A stretch of 64,000 nt of DNA, from the NCBI RefSeq assembly GCF_016918035.1, contig NZ_JAERWK010000003.1, positions 231,109 to 295,108 of the forward strand. Direction: 5' to 3'. Position numbers and translations under genes: made by a program. The first letter of the stretch is position 1, and each line of letters opens with the position of its first letter. Shown in pieces: positions 45,662 to 57,210 of the stretch. Below the pieces are notes generated by a model. It was not told the DNA's origin. It saw nothing but the letters and a program-made list of their open reading frames with translations, and did no database searches. This stretch comes from Nakamurella leprariae. GTDB lineage: Bacteria; Actinomycetota; Actinomycetes; Mycobacteriales; Nakamurellaceae.

Positions 45662-46264
45662 TTCGTCGGGCAGCCGGACGGGCCACCGGTGCAGGTCGTC
45701 CGGCAGGTCGATGTCCGCGACGTCGGGACCGGAACCCGGGACCAGGACCACCGCGTCCGGGAGGACGGCGCGGACCGGCATCCCGGCCCAGTCCGCGCGC
45801 CGGAGCACGGCCGAGTGCAGCGTCGTCCGCTGCCACACCCCGATGAGCCACTGCGGGCGGCCGTCCGGATCGACCAGCACCGCTCCGTCCGCCCGGCTCG
45901 GATCGTCGAGCACGGCGGCGGCCAGTCGGCGCAGGGTGTCAGCGGCCGGTGCGACCAGATCCGCGGCGAGCACGGCGACCAGCTCGTCGGGGTGTTCGCC
46001 GGCACCCAGGGCTGCCAGCCCGGTGGCCAGCCCGGCGGCCGGCCCCGCGCCGGCGGGACGCTCCTGCACCTGACGCACGTCCGCAGCGATCGGGCGCGCC
46101 GGGCCCACCACGACCAGGTCGGTGGCGCCGGCGGCCCGGGCGGCGGCCAGCACCCGCTCGAGCAATGTGCTGCCGCCGACGATCAGGCCCGGCTTGTCCA
46201 CCCCACCCAACCGGCGGCCTGCGCCACCGGCCAGCACCACGGCCGCGCCGACCCGTGGGTCCAT
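45650..46264 (-). CDS. MobA-like molybdenum-cofactor guanylyltransferase family protein
   Basis: 204-aa nucleotidyltransferase with the GTP-binding start VVLAGGAGRRLGGVDKP, ADLVAPAADTLRRL (metal-binding Asp) and a C-terminal DIDLPDDL. It would attach GMP to molybdopterin; related MobA-like proteins act in other cofactor pathways. The ATG at 46264 has GGGGGAG 5 nt upstream. A GTG at 46315 overlapping the NlpC/P60 stop (GTGA) is an alternative start that would add 17 non-conserved residues. Confidence 0.82.
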   Translation of the reverse strand: MDPRVGAAVVLAGGAGRRLGGVDKPGLIVGGSTLLERVLAAARAAGATDLVVVGPARPIAADVRQVQERPAGAGPAAGLATGLAALGAGEHPDELVAVLAADLVAPAADTLRRLAAAVLDDPSRADGAVLVDPDGRPQWLIGVWQRTTLHSAVLRRADWAGMPVRAVLPDAVVLVPGSGPDVADIDLPDDLHRWPVRLPDEPSI

Positions 46265-46311
46265 GCGCTCCCCCGATCCGCGGGGTGTCCTGGCCGGAGG
46301 AGGGCCGGCGG

Positions 46312-48120
46312 TCACGAGCCCGGGCGGGTCGCTCCGATGTAGCCGCTGGTCCGCAGGGGCACCACCCGGACGTACGAGCCGGAGTTCGGCGCCTCGACCA
46401 TCTGGTTGTTCCCCATGTAGATGGCCACATGGTGGATCGTGGTCGGGTCCGATGTGTTGTAGGCGAAGAAGACGAGGTCGCCGGGCTGCAGGTTGCTCTT
46501 GGAGACCTTCGGCTGGCCGCTGTACTGGTACGCGGAGTAGTGCGGCAGCGACACCCCGACCTGTGCCCAGGCGTACAGGGCCAGGCCGGAGCAGTCGAAT
46601 CCCACCTTGGCGTAGTCGCCGTACTGGTCGGCCACCCCGCCGTCCCGGATGCCCAGGGTCGGCCCCTTGGCGTTGCCGCCGCCCCAGGCGTACTGGGTGC
46701 CGACCCAGCGCAGGGCCGCGTCGACGACACGCTGCCCCCGGCTCTGCGAGCCGGCGCTGCTCGGCGGGGACGATCCGGCGCCCGTCTCGTTCGAGGTCAG
46801 CGCCGGAGCGGCGGCCTGCGCCTGACCCTCGCAGGCGACGCCGTTGCTGTTCGGGTCCAGCGCGGCGCGGTAACCGTCCTCGCCCCGGGCGATCGGACCG
46901 CGGCCGGCGGCCCGGGCGTCGTCACAGCTGGCGTAGTACGTCTCGGACCGGGTGCGGGCCGCCGCGGACGCGGCCTGCTCGGCCTGCGCCGCCCGGGCGG
47001 CGCTCACCCGGGCCTGCTCGGCCGCAGCGTCGGCCGCTGCCTGTGCGGCCGCCCGCGCGGCTGCCTGCTCAGCGGCCACCCGCGCGGCCTCGGCGGCGGC
47101 GGCCTGCTCGGCGGCGATGCGGGCCGCCTCCGCGGCCTGCCGGGCCGCTTCCTCTTCGGCCGCCTTGCGCGCGGCCTCCTCGGCCGCCTTGCGGGCTGCC
47201 TCCTCCTCGGCCTGCTTGGCCGCGAGCCACTGGTTGTACTCCTCGCGTTGACCCTGCAGGGTCGCGGCGTGGTCCAGGGCGGCGCGGTAGTCGTCCTGCT
47301 GCTGGGCGAGCTGCGCCTGCAGCGACGCCAGCTGCGCCTGACCGTCGTCGAAGGCGGCCGACGCCTCCGCCCGGGCCTGGTCGGCCGCCACCCGCGCCTC
47401 GTCCGCGCGCAGCCGCGCCTCGGTCGCGGCGTCCAGGGACGCCCGGGCCACGGAATCCAGGTTCGACTTCTGGGTCCGGGTGCGCTCGAGCTGGTCGAGC
47501 ACGTTCAGCTGCTTGGACGACACCTGCTGCAGGAGCTGGTCGCGTTGCAGCAGGTCGGTGGCACTCTGCGCATCCAGGAACGCGGAGACCGATCCGAGCA
47601 CCGAGCCCTGCCGGAAGGACGCCGCGGCGAACCTCTGGGCCGCGGCTCGCGCGTCGTCGATGTCACTGCCGGCCTGCTGGGCGTCGCGCTGGGCCTGGTC
47701 GGCGGCCGACTGGGCGGCCTGCGCATCGGCCTCGGCGACGTCCAGGTCGACCCGTGCCTTGTTGGCCAGCTCGGCCTTGATCTCCAGGTTCTGCTGGAGC
47801 CGTTCGATGTCCCCCTCGGTCCGGGTGACCAGACCGTCGATCCGGCCGACCTCGGCGGCCGCCGACTGGGCCTCGCTCTGACTGTCAGCGATCTCCTGGT
47901 CGGACGGGTTGTCCGGCGGCGGCGGGACCGCTGCGGCCGGGACACCGACCAGGGCGACGCCGGCGGCGAGCACGGCGATCAGCAGTGTGCCCAGCGGCCG
48001 CACGGAGGCCCGCCGGACGGCGCGACCCGACCGCGTCCACCGCCGCGGACGCGGTCCGCCGTGGACGACCGGCCGTCGGGCCGTCGCCCCGGACCCGCGC
48101 GTGTGCTCGTCCCCCGTCAC
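46312..48120 (-). CDS. Secreted NlpC/P60 peptidoglycan endopeptidase with coiled coil and Excalibur domain
   Basis: 602-aa cell-wall hydrolase. A long basic N-terminus leads to a signal segment (TLLIAVLAAGVALVG). A coiled-coil of about 270 residues rich in Ala, Glu and Gln follows, with an uninterrupted AEEEAARKAAEE-type stretch. Residues 394-430 form an Excalibur calcium-binding motif (YYASCDDARAAGRGP ... DPNSNGVACE). The C-terminal NlpC/P60 domain has the catalytic Cys near 510 (VGFDCSGLALYAW) and His near 562 (IHHVAIYMGNN). The layout is like RipA/RipC and PcsB-type division hydrolases, where the coiled coil blocks the active site until FtsEX engages it. The GTG at 48120 follows GAGGGGAC. 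Confidence 0.92.
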   Translation of the reverse strand: MTGDEHTRGSGATARRPVVHGGPRPRRWTRSGRAVRRASVRPLGTLLIAVLAAGVALVGVPAAAVPPPPDNPSDQEIADSQSEAQSAAAEVGRIDGLVTRTEGDIERLQQNLEIKAELANKARVDLDVAEADAQAAQSAADQAQRDAQQAGSDIDDARAAAQRFAAASFRQGSVLGSVSAFLDAQSATDLLQRDQLLQQVSSKQLNVLDQLERTRTQKSNLDSVARASLDAATEARLRADEARVAADQARAEASAAFDDGQAQLASLQAQLAQQQDDYRAALDHAATLQGQREEYNQWLAAKQAEEEAARKAAEEAARKAAEEEAARQAAEAARIAAEQAAAAEAARVAAEQAAARAAAQAAADAAAEQARVSAARAAQAEQAASAAARTRSETYYASCDDARAAGRGPIARGEDGYRAALDPNSNGVACEGQAQAAAPALTSNETGAGSSPPSSAGSQSRGQRVVDAALRWVGTQYAWGGGNAKGPTLGIRDGGVADQYGDYAKVGFDCSGLALYAWAQVGVSLPHYSAYQYSGQPKVSKSNLQPGDLVFFAYNTSDPTTIHHVAIYMGNNQMVEAPNSGSYVRVVPLRTSGYIGATRPGS

Positions 48121-48476
48121 CGCATCCGTCCCCTCGCTCGCCGGCCGGCCTGGCCGGCCCCCGATCACGTTTGCGTCCCCAGCTGCGCCGACGCCCGACG
48201 GCGTCACCACCGCGAGCACCATGCCACCGCCGTCACAGATTGACCAGACGCCTCTGCCGTCACACAGACACCAAATCGGGCATACCGGACGTGATCGTCC
48301 GATTTCGCTCCGTAGTACCGGTCACATCACTCGATCGAACGACCGCGATCACAGCCGGCTCCGCCGCGCAACCAGGCGTCCTCCTGGCGCGCCGCTGCGG
48401 GTCGGCGTGAACGAACGCCGGTCCTCCTGCACGGCTGGCCGCCGGGGCGCCCGGGCCGCGCGGGACACTGGTCGGC
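48121..48476. other. Divergent upstream region of NlpC/P60 gene and gene at 48477
   Basis: No gene I can support. GTCACA occurs three times on the plus strand (48232, 48259, 48321), the hexamer bound by MtrA-like regulators of cell-wall hydrolases, but without the 11-bp period seen upstream of the rpf-like gene. GACACT (48464-48469) lies 7 nt before the GTG at 48477. No ydaO riboswitch blocks were found here. Confidence 0.45.
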
Positions 48477-49010
48477 GTGACCGGCCCCGATCCCGTGACC
48501 GAACCGCTGCGCCTGTCCGCCGACCGGTCCTGCACCGCCCGGCTCGCCCTCGGCATGACCACCACGGCGACCGCGGCCCTGGTCGTGCTGGCGTCCTTCC
48601 TGCCCTGGCTGTCGTCGGGTGAGGTCGACCGCAACAGCTACCGAGCCATCCGTGGCATCGTCCGGCTCCGGCCGCTGCAGGCGTGGCCCGAGGTCGTCGC
48701 CACCGCGTGGCCGGTCCTGGTCGCGGCGTCGGTGGTGCCGGTGCTGCTGGTCGTACTGGGCCGGGTGAGCAGCGCGGCGGTCGCCGCCGTCGCGCTCGGC
48801 GTCCTGCATCTCGGGACGTCCGTCGGCGTGCTCGCCCTGGCGGGACGGTCGGTGTTCGGTGTACGGGTCGCACTGCCGGGACCCGTGCTGCTGGCCGTCG
48901 TCGGGACGATCATGGTCACGGCCGGTGTCCTCACCCTCCGCCGGCGGGGCGCCATCCGGTCGAACCGGACAGCCGAAGTTCACCCGGATCGGGCAACCGG
49001 GCACCGCTGA
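48477..49010 (+). CDS. Hypothetical four-helix membrane protein
   Basis: 177-aa protein with four membrane segments. The first extracytoplasmic loop reads FLPWLSSGEVDRNSY, a pattern (PWxxSGxxxRNS) found in many uncharacterised small actinobacterial membrane proteins. Function unknown. GTG start, probably leaderless. Basic C-terminal tail. Confidence 0.7.
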   Translation: MTGPDPVTEPLRLSADRSCTARLALGMTTTATAALVVLASFLPWLSSGEVDRNSYRAIRGIVRLRPLQAWPEVVATAWPVLVAASVVPVLLVVLGRVSSAAVAAVALGVLHLGTSVGVLALAGRSVFGVRVALPGPVLLAVVGTIMVTAGVLTLRRRGAIRSNRTAEVHPDRATGHR

Positions 49011-49046
49011 AGATCCGTCTGCTGTGGCAGGCTCGGTGCTGACAGC

Positions 49047-49080
49047 TTCCCCACAGCAGCCATTTCCCCACAGCAGCCAT
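49047..49080. repeat. Perfect 17-bp tandem duplication
   Basis: TTCCCCACAGCAGCCAT occurs twice head to tail (49047-49063, 49064-49080) in the spacer between two plus-strand genes. A third partial match may be at 49021 (GCTGTGG on the other strand). Confidence 0.9.
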
Positions 49081-49162
49081 CGCCGGCCGCCGACCAGCGC
49101 CGCCGACCTGCCGGGCTCACGCGACAGCCCGGACGACAGCCCTGACCACGATGGAGGAGTCG

Positions 49163-50878
49163 ATGACCGAGCACGGGGGCGACCCGAACCAGCCGGGCGC
49201 CCGCCCCGGACCCACACCGCCGACCGGAGCGCACCGGTCCGGGGGGACCCCGGGTGGGTCCGACGCCCCGACCGGCCCGCAGCAGGTGGTCGGCGGTCAG
49301 TGGTACGCCGCGCCCGGCCAGCCGCAGGGCCAGCCCCAGTACGGCCAGCCCCAGCCGTGGAACCAGCAGCTACCGCACGGTCAGCCACCGCACGGTCAGC
49401 CGGAGTACGGCCCGCCCCAGCAGTACGGCCAGCCCCAGCAGTGGGGCCAGCAACAGCCGCAGCAGTGGGGGCAGCCGCCGCAGCAGCAGTGGGGGCAGCC
49501 GCCGGGCCAGCCGCAGCCGTGGGGGCACCCCCAGGGCGCTCCCCAGCAGTTCAGCCCGTCCGGCACCGCCCAGTTCGCGGTTCCCGGTGGTCCGCCGCCG
49601 GGCGACACCCCGGCGCGCAAGCGCTCGGCTCCCCTGCTGATCACCGCGGCCGCCGTGGTCGTCCTGCTGGTGGCCGGTGGCCTGGTGTGGTTCCTGGCCG
49701 ATCGCGAGACGAGCACCGCCTCGGGGCAGGCGAGCCCACAGGAGGCCGTGGTCTCGCTGGTGTCGGCGCTGAACGACTCCGATCCGGTCGGCGCGGCCAG
49801 CACCCTGGATCCGGCCGAGGCGGCGCTGTACCAGGACTTCAGCGACGACCTGCTCAGCGAGCTGGAGCGGCTGGAGATCATCAAGCCGGACGTCGACCCG
49901 AACGCCGTCACCGGCAGCCGGATCACCATGTCCGACATCACCTACGGCTCGGTCACCGAGACCATGCCGGGCCACCTGGCCTTCGTGCAGCTGACCGGCG
50001 GCACCATCACGATCACCAGCGACCCGTCGAGCGTGCCGTACACGGACAAGATCAATGACGCGCTGAACGCCACGATGGGCGGACTGACCACCCAGGAGCC
50101 GGTCACCCAGACCGTGCAGGTCGCGGAGATCACCCAGCAGCTCGGTCAGCCGCTCCGCGTCGGCGTGGTGAACCGGGACGGCGAGTGGTACGCGAGCATG
50201 TTCTACACGCTGGCCGGTCTGGCCACCCAGGCCGCACGCCTGCCGGATCCGACCGCGGCGGACATCATCCCGGCGCGCGGTGCGGGCTCGGAGACCGAGG
50301 CGGTCGATGCGCTCCTGATCGCACTGGAGAAGGGCGACTGGGAGGGCGCGATCTCGATCCTGCCGCCGGACGAGATGGGCGTGCTGCACGACTACGGCCG
50401 ACTCATCTTGCGTGAGGCCCAGCGGGCCGGTGCCGAGGAGGACCTGGACGAGCTCGAGGGCTTCGCCATCACCAACACCGAATGGGACGTGGTCGACGTG
50501 ACCGGTGGCCGCAAGGTGACCCTGGTCTCCGCCGACATCAGCCGGGCCGGCGACACGCTGAGCCTGCGCCGCGACGTCGAGGCGGAGACGCTGCAGATCA
50601 GCGGCATCCCCGGCCAGCCGACCATCACCCTGGACGACGCGTCGATCGACACCTTCATCGCGGAGCTGGCCGAGGGCGAGGAGCTGCCGGCGCAGCTGCA
50701 GGATCTGATCAAGCGGGAGTTCAAGCAGCTGCTGGGCATCGGGTTCGTCACTGTCGAGGTCGACGGTGAGTGGTACGTGTCGCCGCTGCGCTCCGGCGGC
50801 GACGTGCTGCTGCAGCTGATGCGCGGCATGGAGCCGGCCGACATCGACTTCTTCCTGGAGATGCTGCAGGGCAACTGA
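49163..50878 (+). CDS. Hypothetical membrane-anchored protein with Pro/Gln/Gly-rich cytoplasmic region
   Basis: 571-aa protein of unknown function. Residues 1-150 are disordered and rich in Pro, Gln, Gly and Trp, with repeated QQWGQPP/QYGQPQ units. One membrane segment follows (LLITAAAVVVLLVAGGLVWF, about 157-178). The outer part has two similar repeats of about 180 residues, each with an EAV.ALL.AL..GD..GA...L motif and a GEWY strand pattern (NRDGEWYASMF; DGEWYVSPL), suggesting a duplicated NTF2/DUF4878-like lipoprotein fold. ATG after GGAGG (5 nt). Confidence 0.7.
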   Translation: MTEHGGDPNQPGARPGPTPPTGAHRSGGTPGGSDAPTGPQQVVGGQWYAAPGQPQGQPQYGQPQPWNQQLPHGQPPHGQPEYGPPQQYGQPQQWGQQQPQQWGQPPQQQWGQPPGQPQPWGHPQGAPQQFSPSGTAQFAVPGGPPPGDTPARKRSAPLLITAAAVVVLLVAGGLVWFLADRETSTASGQASPQEAVVSLVSALNDSDPVGAASTLDPAEAALYQDFSDDLLSELERLEIIKPDVDPNAVTGSRITMSDITYGSVTETMPGHLAFVQLTGGTITITSDPSSVPYTDKINDALNATMGGLTTQEPVTQTVQVAEITQQLGQPLRVGVVNRDGEWYASMFYTLAGLATQAARLPDPTAADIIPARGAGSETEAVDALLIALEKGDWEGAISILPPDEMGVLHDYGRLILREAQRAGAEEDLDELEGFAITNTEWDVVDVTGGRKVTLVSADISRAGDTLSLRRDVEAETLQISGIPGQPTITLDDASIDTFIAELAEGEELPAQLQDLIKREFKQLLGIGFVTVEVDGEWYVSPLRSGGDVLLQLMRGMEPADIDFFLEMLQGN

Positions 50879-50976
50879 CGCATTCCGGAGCGACCCCCAC
50901 ACCGCCCCGGTCCGGCTTCGTCCGGACCGGGGCGGTGCGCGTCCGGGACCGCTCGCGCGCCGCGCCGACCCTTGGA

Positions 50977-51007
50977 TTGCCCGCCTAACAGGACACGCGT
51001 ACTGTTA
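50977..51007 (+). promoter_or_regulatory. acn promoter with AcnR operator
   Basis: CAGGACACGCGTACTG (50989-51004) fits, in every fixed position, the AcnR motif CAGNACnnncGTACTG described for corynebacterial and mycobacterial acn genes. It sits inside a wider inverted repeat TAACAG ... CTGTTA (50986-51007). TTGCCC (50977-50982) and TACTGT (51000-51005) with 17-bp spacing form the promoter, so AcnR binding would block the -10 box. The acnR gene lies just downstream of acn. Confidence 0.82.
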
Positions 51008-51087
51008 TTTCTGAGCACCGGTCCACCCCGCCGGCCGCCCCGCCGACTGCACCACCCACCGCCGCGCCGCCAACGAAGGAGAGTGCC

Positions 51088-53961
<2,874 letters not shown>

Positions 53962-54064
53962 TCGAGCCCGATGACGCGACGTCCGCCCGGCCGGGAGTGT
54001 GCGCACTCCCGCGCCGGGCGGCGTCCGCGTCGGGGCGGCCCGCGGTGAGGTTCGAGGTGTCCTC

Positions 54065-54628
54065 GTGCCCAAGGTGAGCCCCGACCGCCTGCTGGCGCGC
54101 CGACGGCAGATCCTGGACGGCGCACGGGCCGCCTTCGCGCGGTTCGGGTACGAGGGTGCCACCGTGCGTGTCCTCGAGGAGGAGATCGGCCTGTCCCGCG
54201 GGGCGATCTTCCACCACTTCCCCGACAAGGAGGCGCTGTTCATCGCGCTCGCTGTCGAGGACGCCGAGCGGATGGCCGACACCGTGGCGGAACAGGGCCT
54301 GGTGCAGGTGATGCGGGACCTCATCGCGGACCCGGATCCGGGCTGGCTGGGCACCCAGTTGGAGATCTCCCGCCGGGTACGCACCGACCCGACCTTCCGG
54401 GCCGGGTGGCAGTCCCGGACCGAGGCGGTCTCCGCCGCGGTCCGCCGGCGGCTGCGCCGACAGCTCGACAGTGGCGCGCTGCGCACCGACGTGGACCTCG
54501 AGGTGCTGGCCGCGTTCCTGGAACTCGTGCTGGAAGGCCTGATGTCGCACCTGGCCGCCGGCCTGCCCGCCGACCGGATCACCCCGGTACTGGATGTGGT
54601 GGAGGGCGCCGTCCGGGCGCACGGCTGA
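54065..54628 (+). CDS. acnR: TetR-family repressor of aconitase (AcnR)
   Basis: 187-aa TetR regulator. The N-terminal HTH contains VPKVSPDRLLARRRQILDGA, then FARFGYEGATVRVLEEEIGLSRGAIFHHFPDKEALF, very close to corynebacterial AcnR. AcnR represses acn, and its ligand in C. glutamicum is citrate with Mg. Position directly after acn and the operator match upstream of acn support the call. The GTG at 54065 was chosen because AcnR proteins begin at PKVS; GAGG is 8 nt upstream. Confidence 0.92.
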   Translation: MPKVSPDRLLARRRQILDGARAAFARFGYEGATVRVLEEEIGLSRGAIFHHFPDKEALFIALAVEDAERMADTVAEQGLVQVMRDLIADPDPGWLGTQLEISRRVRTDPTFRAGWQSRTEAVSAAVRRRLRRQLDSGALRTDVDLEVLAAFLELVLEGLMSHLAAGLPADRITPVLDVVEGAVRAHG

Positions 54629-54644
54629 TCCCGGGGATCAGCCG
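54622..54644. terminator. Perfect palindrome spanning both stop codons of acnR and the binding-protein gene
   Basis: CGGCTGATCCC (54622-54632), one central G, then GGGATCAGCCG (54634-54644). The acnR TGA lies in one arm and the TGA of the convergent gene in the other. A compact bidirectional terminator candidate. Confidence 0.65.
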
Positions 54645-55957
54645 CGGACGCGGTCGAGTTCGGCGGTCACCTCGGAGGCCGCGGCGGCCAGTTCGGTCGA
54701 CGCGTCGGCTCCGGCGGTGATGATCCGGCTCGCCGCCGCCCGCAACGCGGTGCCGCACCCGGCCGTCCACCACAACGGCGTCTGCGGATGCCCGTAGAGC
54801 CCGACCAGTTCGACGACCTCCGCCGGCTGCTCGGCGGCCAGCGCGTCGGCGTCGGCGCTGAGGCTGTGCCGGGCCGGGATGTGGAACCCGTAGGACTGCG
54901 CCCAGTCCAACTGCAGGTCGGTCTGGGCGACCCACAACCACCGCACGTACTCACGGGCCAGGTCGACGTCGGCACCGGCCGCGTTCACCACCGCGCCGTA
55001 GGCACCGATCGGCACGGACGGGGCCCCGGTGGTGTCGCTGAACCGGGGCCAGGGCAGCACGCCGAAGTCGTCGCCGAGCGCGGCGGTCAGCGTCGGGAAG
55101 GTCCACAACCCGGTCCACTGCATGGCGCAGCGTCCTTGGACCAGCGCCGACGGCTCCGCCCAGTGGGCGGGCGCGTCGAGCAGCATCGCCCCGCTGAGGT
55201 AGAGCTCGCGCAGCGCACCGAATGCCGCCGCCACCGCAGGATCGGTGAAGCCGACGCCCGGACCGTCCGGCGCGGTGTCCGAGGTGAGGTAGTCACACCC
55301 CACCGACCACAGGGTGGGCCCGATCAGAGTCTCCACCCCACCGTCGCTGCCGACGAAGATCCCGGCCCGATCCTGCGTGGTCAGCGCGATCGCGGCCTGG
55401 ACCAGATCGAGGGTGGTCTTCGGTGGCGCCAGACCGGCGGCGCGCAGCATGCTCGGCCGGTAGACCAGCACTTGGGTGTCGATCACCTGCGGGATCGCGT
55501 AGAGCTTCCCCTCGAAGGTCATCCGGTCGAGGATGGCGGCGTTGAAATCGGTGCGGACATCGGCGATCAGATCGGTCAGCTCCACGACCTGGCCGGACCG
55601 GATCAGCTCGACGGTCGGCCCGTTGGCGTACTCGAAGACGTCCGGTCCGTCGCCGGCGGCGAGCGCGGTGGTCACGGCGTTCTCGTAGTCACCGGTCCGC
55701 CAGTCGACGGTCACGGCGGCGTCCGGGAACTGTTCGGCGTACCAGCGGGCAGCGGCCTCCGTCCCGACCTCGCCGTACTCGTGGTACCACTGCGACAACA
55801 GGGGACGTCCGTCGGAGGCCCGGGTGGTGGGCCTGGTGACGGGGGCGTCCGCGGCGATCCCGGCGTCACACGCAGTCAGCAGCCAAGCGGCTCCGGCGCC
55901 GGTGAGCAGGGTGCGCCGACCGATCGCGGCACGCGAGCGCGCACGACGATCCGTCAT
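54638..55957 (-). CDS. Extracellular solute-binding lipoprotein (SBP family 1, sugar type)
   Basis: 439-aa ABC binding protein. The N-terminus RRTLLTGAGAAWLLTAC combines a twin-arginine-like start with a lipobox (LLTAC). The fold follows the family 1 pattern: DYENAVTTALAAGDGPDVFEY, ELTDLIADVR, YAIPQVIDTQVLVYRPSMLRAAG and GRCAMQWTGLWTF (each in parts). Likely binds a sugar or oligosaccharide. No permease or ATPase gene is adjacent, so it must work with a transporter encoded elsewhere. The ATG at 55957 follows GGGGTG. Confidence 0.88.
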   Translation of the reverse strand: MTDRRARSRAAIGRRTLLTGAGAAWLLTACDAGIAADAPVTRPTTRASDGRPLLSQWYHEYGEVGTEAAARWYAEQFPDAAVTVDWRTGDYENAVTTALAAGDGPDVFEYANGPTVELIRSGQVVELTDLIADVRTDFNAAILDRMTFEGKLYAIPQVIDTQVLVYRPSMLRAAGLAPPKTTLDLVQAAIALTTQDRAGIFVGSDGGVETLIGPTLWSVGCDYLTSDTAPDGPGVGFTDPAVAAAFGALRELYLSGAMLLDAPAHWAEPSALVQGRCAMQWTGLWTFPTLTAALGDDFGVLPWPRFSDTTGAPSVPIGAYGAVVNAAGADVDLAREYVRWLWVAQTDLQLDWAQSYGFHIPARHSLSADADALAAEQPAEVVELVGLYGHPQTPLWWTAGCGTALRAAASRIITAGADASTELAAAASEVTAELDRVRG

Positions 55958-56087
55958 GATCACCCCGAGGCTGCTGTTCGACCGATGGGACCGGAGCGGC
56001 GCCGAGCTGGACCCGGCGTCGCTCCGGTCACCCATCAAAGCATGATCATCGTCAGCGGAGTCGGGTGACGGTGCCGTTCAGCGACTC

Positions 56088-56528
56088 TCATGACTCCGTG
56101 TTGGTGATCGGTGACTCGCTGAGTGCAGCGTCGACCACGAGGGCGGTGCCGATGCCGAGCAGGAAGACGTCCTTGGCCAGCGCGACACCCTGACCGACCG
56201 GGCGGTACTTGTCGTCGTGCGCCTCGGGAGACCGCACGTAGTACGCCACCAGGCTGCCGGCGAACGCGGTCAGCGCCAACCCGGCCAGACCGGCCGGCAC
56301 GAACGGAGCCAGCAACGCGCCGCCCACGGCGATCTCGGCGTACGTCAGTCCCTTGGTGAAGACCGCGGGCTTGACCTTGCTGACCGCGGGGACGGTCTTG
56401 ACGGCCTCGTGGTGCAGGTAGCCGGCGGTCTGCTCGTCGGCCTTCAGCTTGCCGATGCCGGAGTTGAGGATGTACGCCCCGGCGGTCAGGCGCAGCGGCG
56501 CACGGCGGAGCTTGGCGGCGAAGGACAC
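56088..56528 (-). CDS. DoxX-family membrane protein
   Basis: 146-aa protein with about four membrane segments and the DoxX pattern (RLTAGAYILNSGIGKL, YAEIAVGGALLAPFVPA, AKDVFLLGIGTALVVDA). Family members act in redox and thiol-stress complexes at the membrane in mycobacteria; the role here is unknown. GTG at 56528 with GGGAGG upstream. Confidence 0.85.
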   Translation of the reverse strand: MSFAAKLRRAPLRLTAGAYILNSGIGKLKADEQTAGYLHHEAVKTVPAVSKVKPAVFTKGLTYAEIAVGGALLAPFVPAGLAGLALTAFAGSLVAYYVRSPEAHDDKYRPVGQGVALAKDVFLLGIGTALVVDAALSESPITNTES

Positions 56529-56745
56529 GAGGACCTCCCACGGATCGACCCCGGAGACCCGGGGTGCTGACGGACGAGCGACGGACTCCCAGTGAAACAG
56601 ATACCCCGTCGCCGCCCGGTCAAGCCCCCCGGACCCGCGAACTCGGTCCCGTGATCGACCCCCCGGTTCGACCGCCCCCGGTTCGACGCAGTCGCCATCG
56701 ACACACGATGCGTGACAACCGCCGCCGACGTCGGTGTTGATCGAC

Positions 56746-57012
56746 CTACTTCTTCTTCGACCGGGTCGCGCCACCCCGTCCGCGCAGGGTCACGTCGGAG
56801 TCCAGCAGCAGTCGATGCACGAATCCGTAGGAGCGGCCGGTCGCCTCGGCGAGTGACCGGATGCTCTGCCCCTTCTCGTACTTCTTGCTCAGCTCCGCCG
56901 CGAGCTTCTCGCGCGCCACCCCGGTGATCCGAGCGCCCTTCTTCAGCGGCGCCGTCTTCGTGCTGTTCCGTCCGGGCTTGCCTGCCCCGTTGGGTCCGGT
57001 CTCCGCGGCCAT
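56746..57012 (-). CDS. Small helix-turn-helix DNA-binding protein
   Basis: 88-aa basic protein. A Lys-rich N-terminus is followed by AAELSKKYEKGQSIRSLAEATGRSYGFVHRLL (in parts), a resolvase-like HTH, and the tail TLRGRGGATRSKKK. A conserved actinobacterial family of unknown regulatory role; sometimes mistaken for Lsr2, whose dimerisation domain it lacks. ATG after AAGGGCGG. The 198 bp up to the ABC-F gene stop hold nothing I can name. Confidence 0.82.
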   Translation of the reverse strand: MAAETGPNGAGKPGRNSTKTAPLKKGARITGVAREKLAAELSKKYEKGQSIRSLAEATGRSYGFVHRLLLDSDVTLRGRGGATRSKKK

Positions 57013-57210
57013 GTTCCCGCCCTTTCCGAGCCGTCCGTCGGCATCCGGGCGCGGCGGCGAATGGTGTTCACTCGGCGACAGCGCTGACCGACGTCTGCTT
57101 GCAGTTCATGATTGGCCACCGGCGCGCCGGGCGCCACCCGAGACACGACGTGGAGCGCACGGAGTTGATCGGCCGCCGGAGATCGGCGCGATCCACGGTC
57201 CTCGCGCGGA

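Noticed and set aside
48121..48400. Second c-di-AMP riboswitch upstream of the NlpC/P60 gene
   Set aside because: Such genes often have one, but none of the conserved blocks (GGGGAACC, GACAGCTCACC) is present here.
56746..57012. Lsr2 nucleoid protein
   Set aside because: It has an HTH and a basic tail but not the Lsr2 N-terminal dimerisation domain or the C-terminal RGR DNA-binding motif context.
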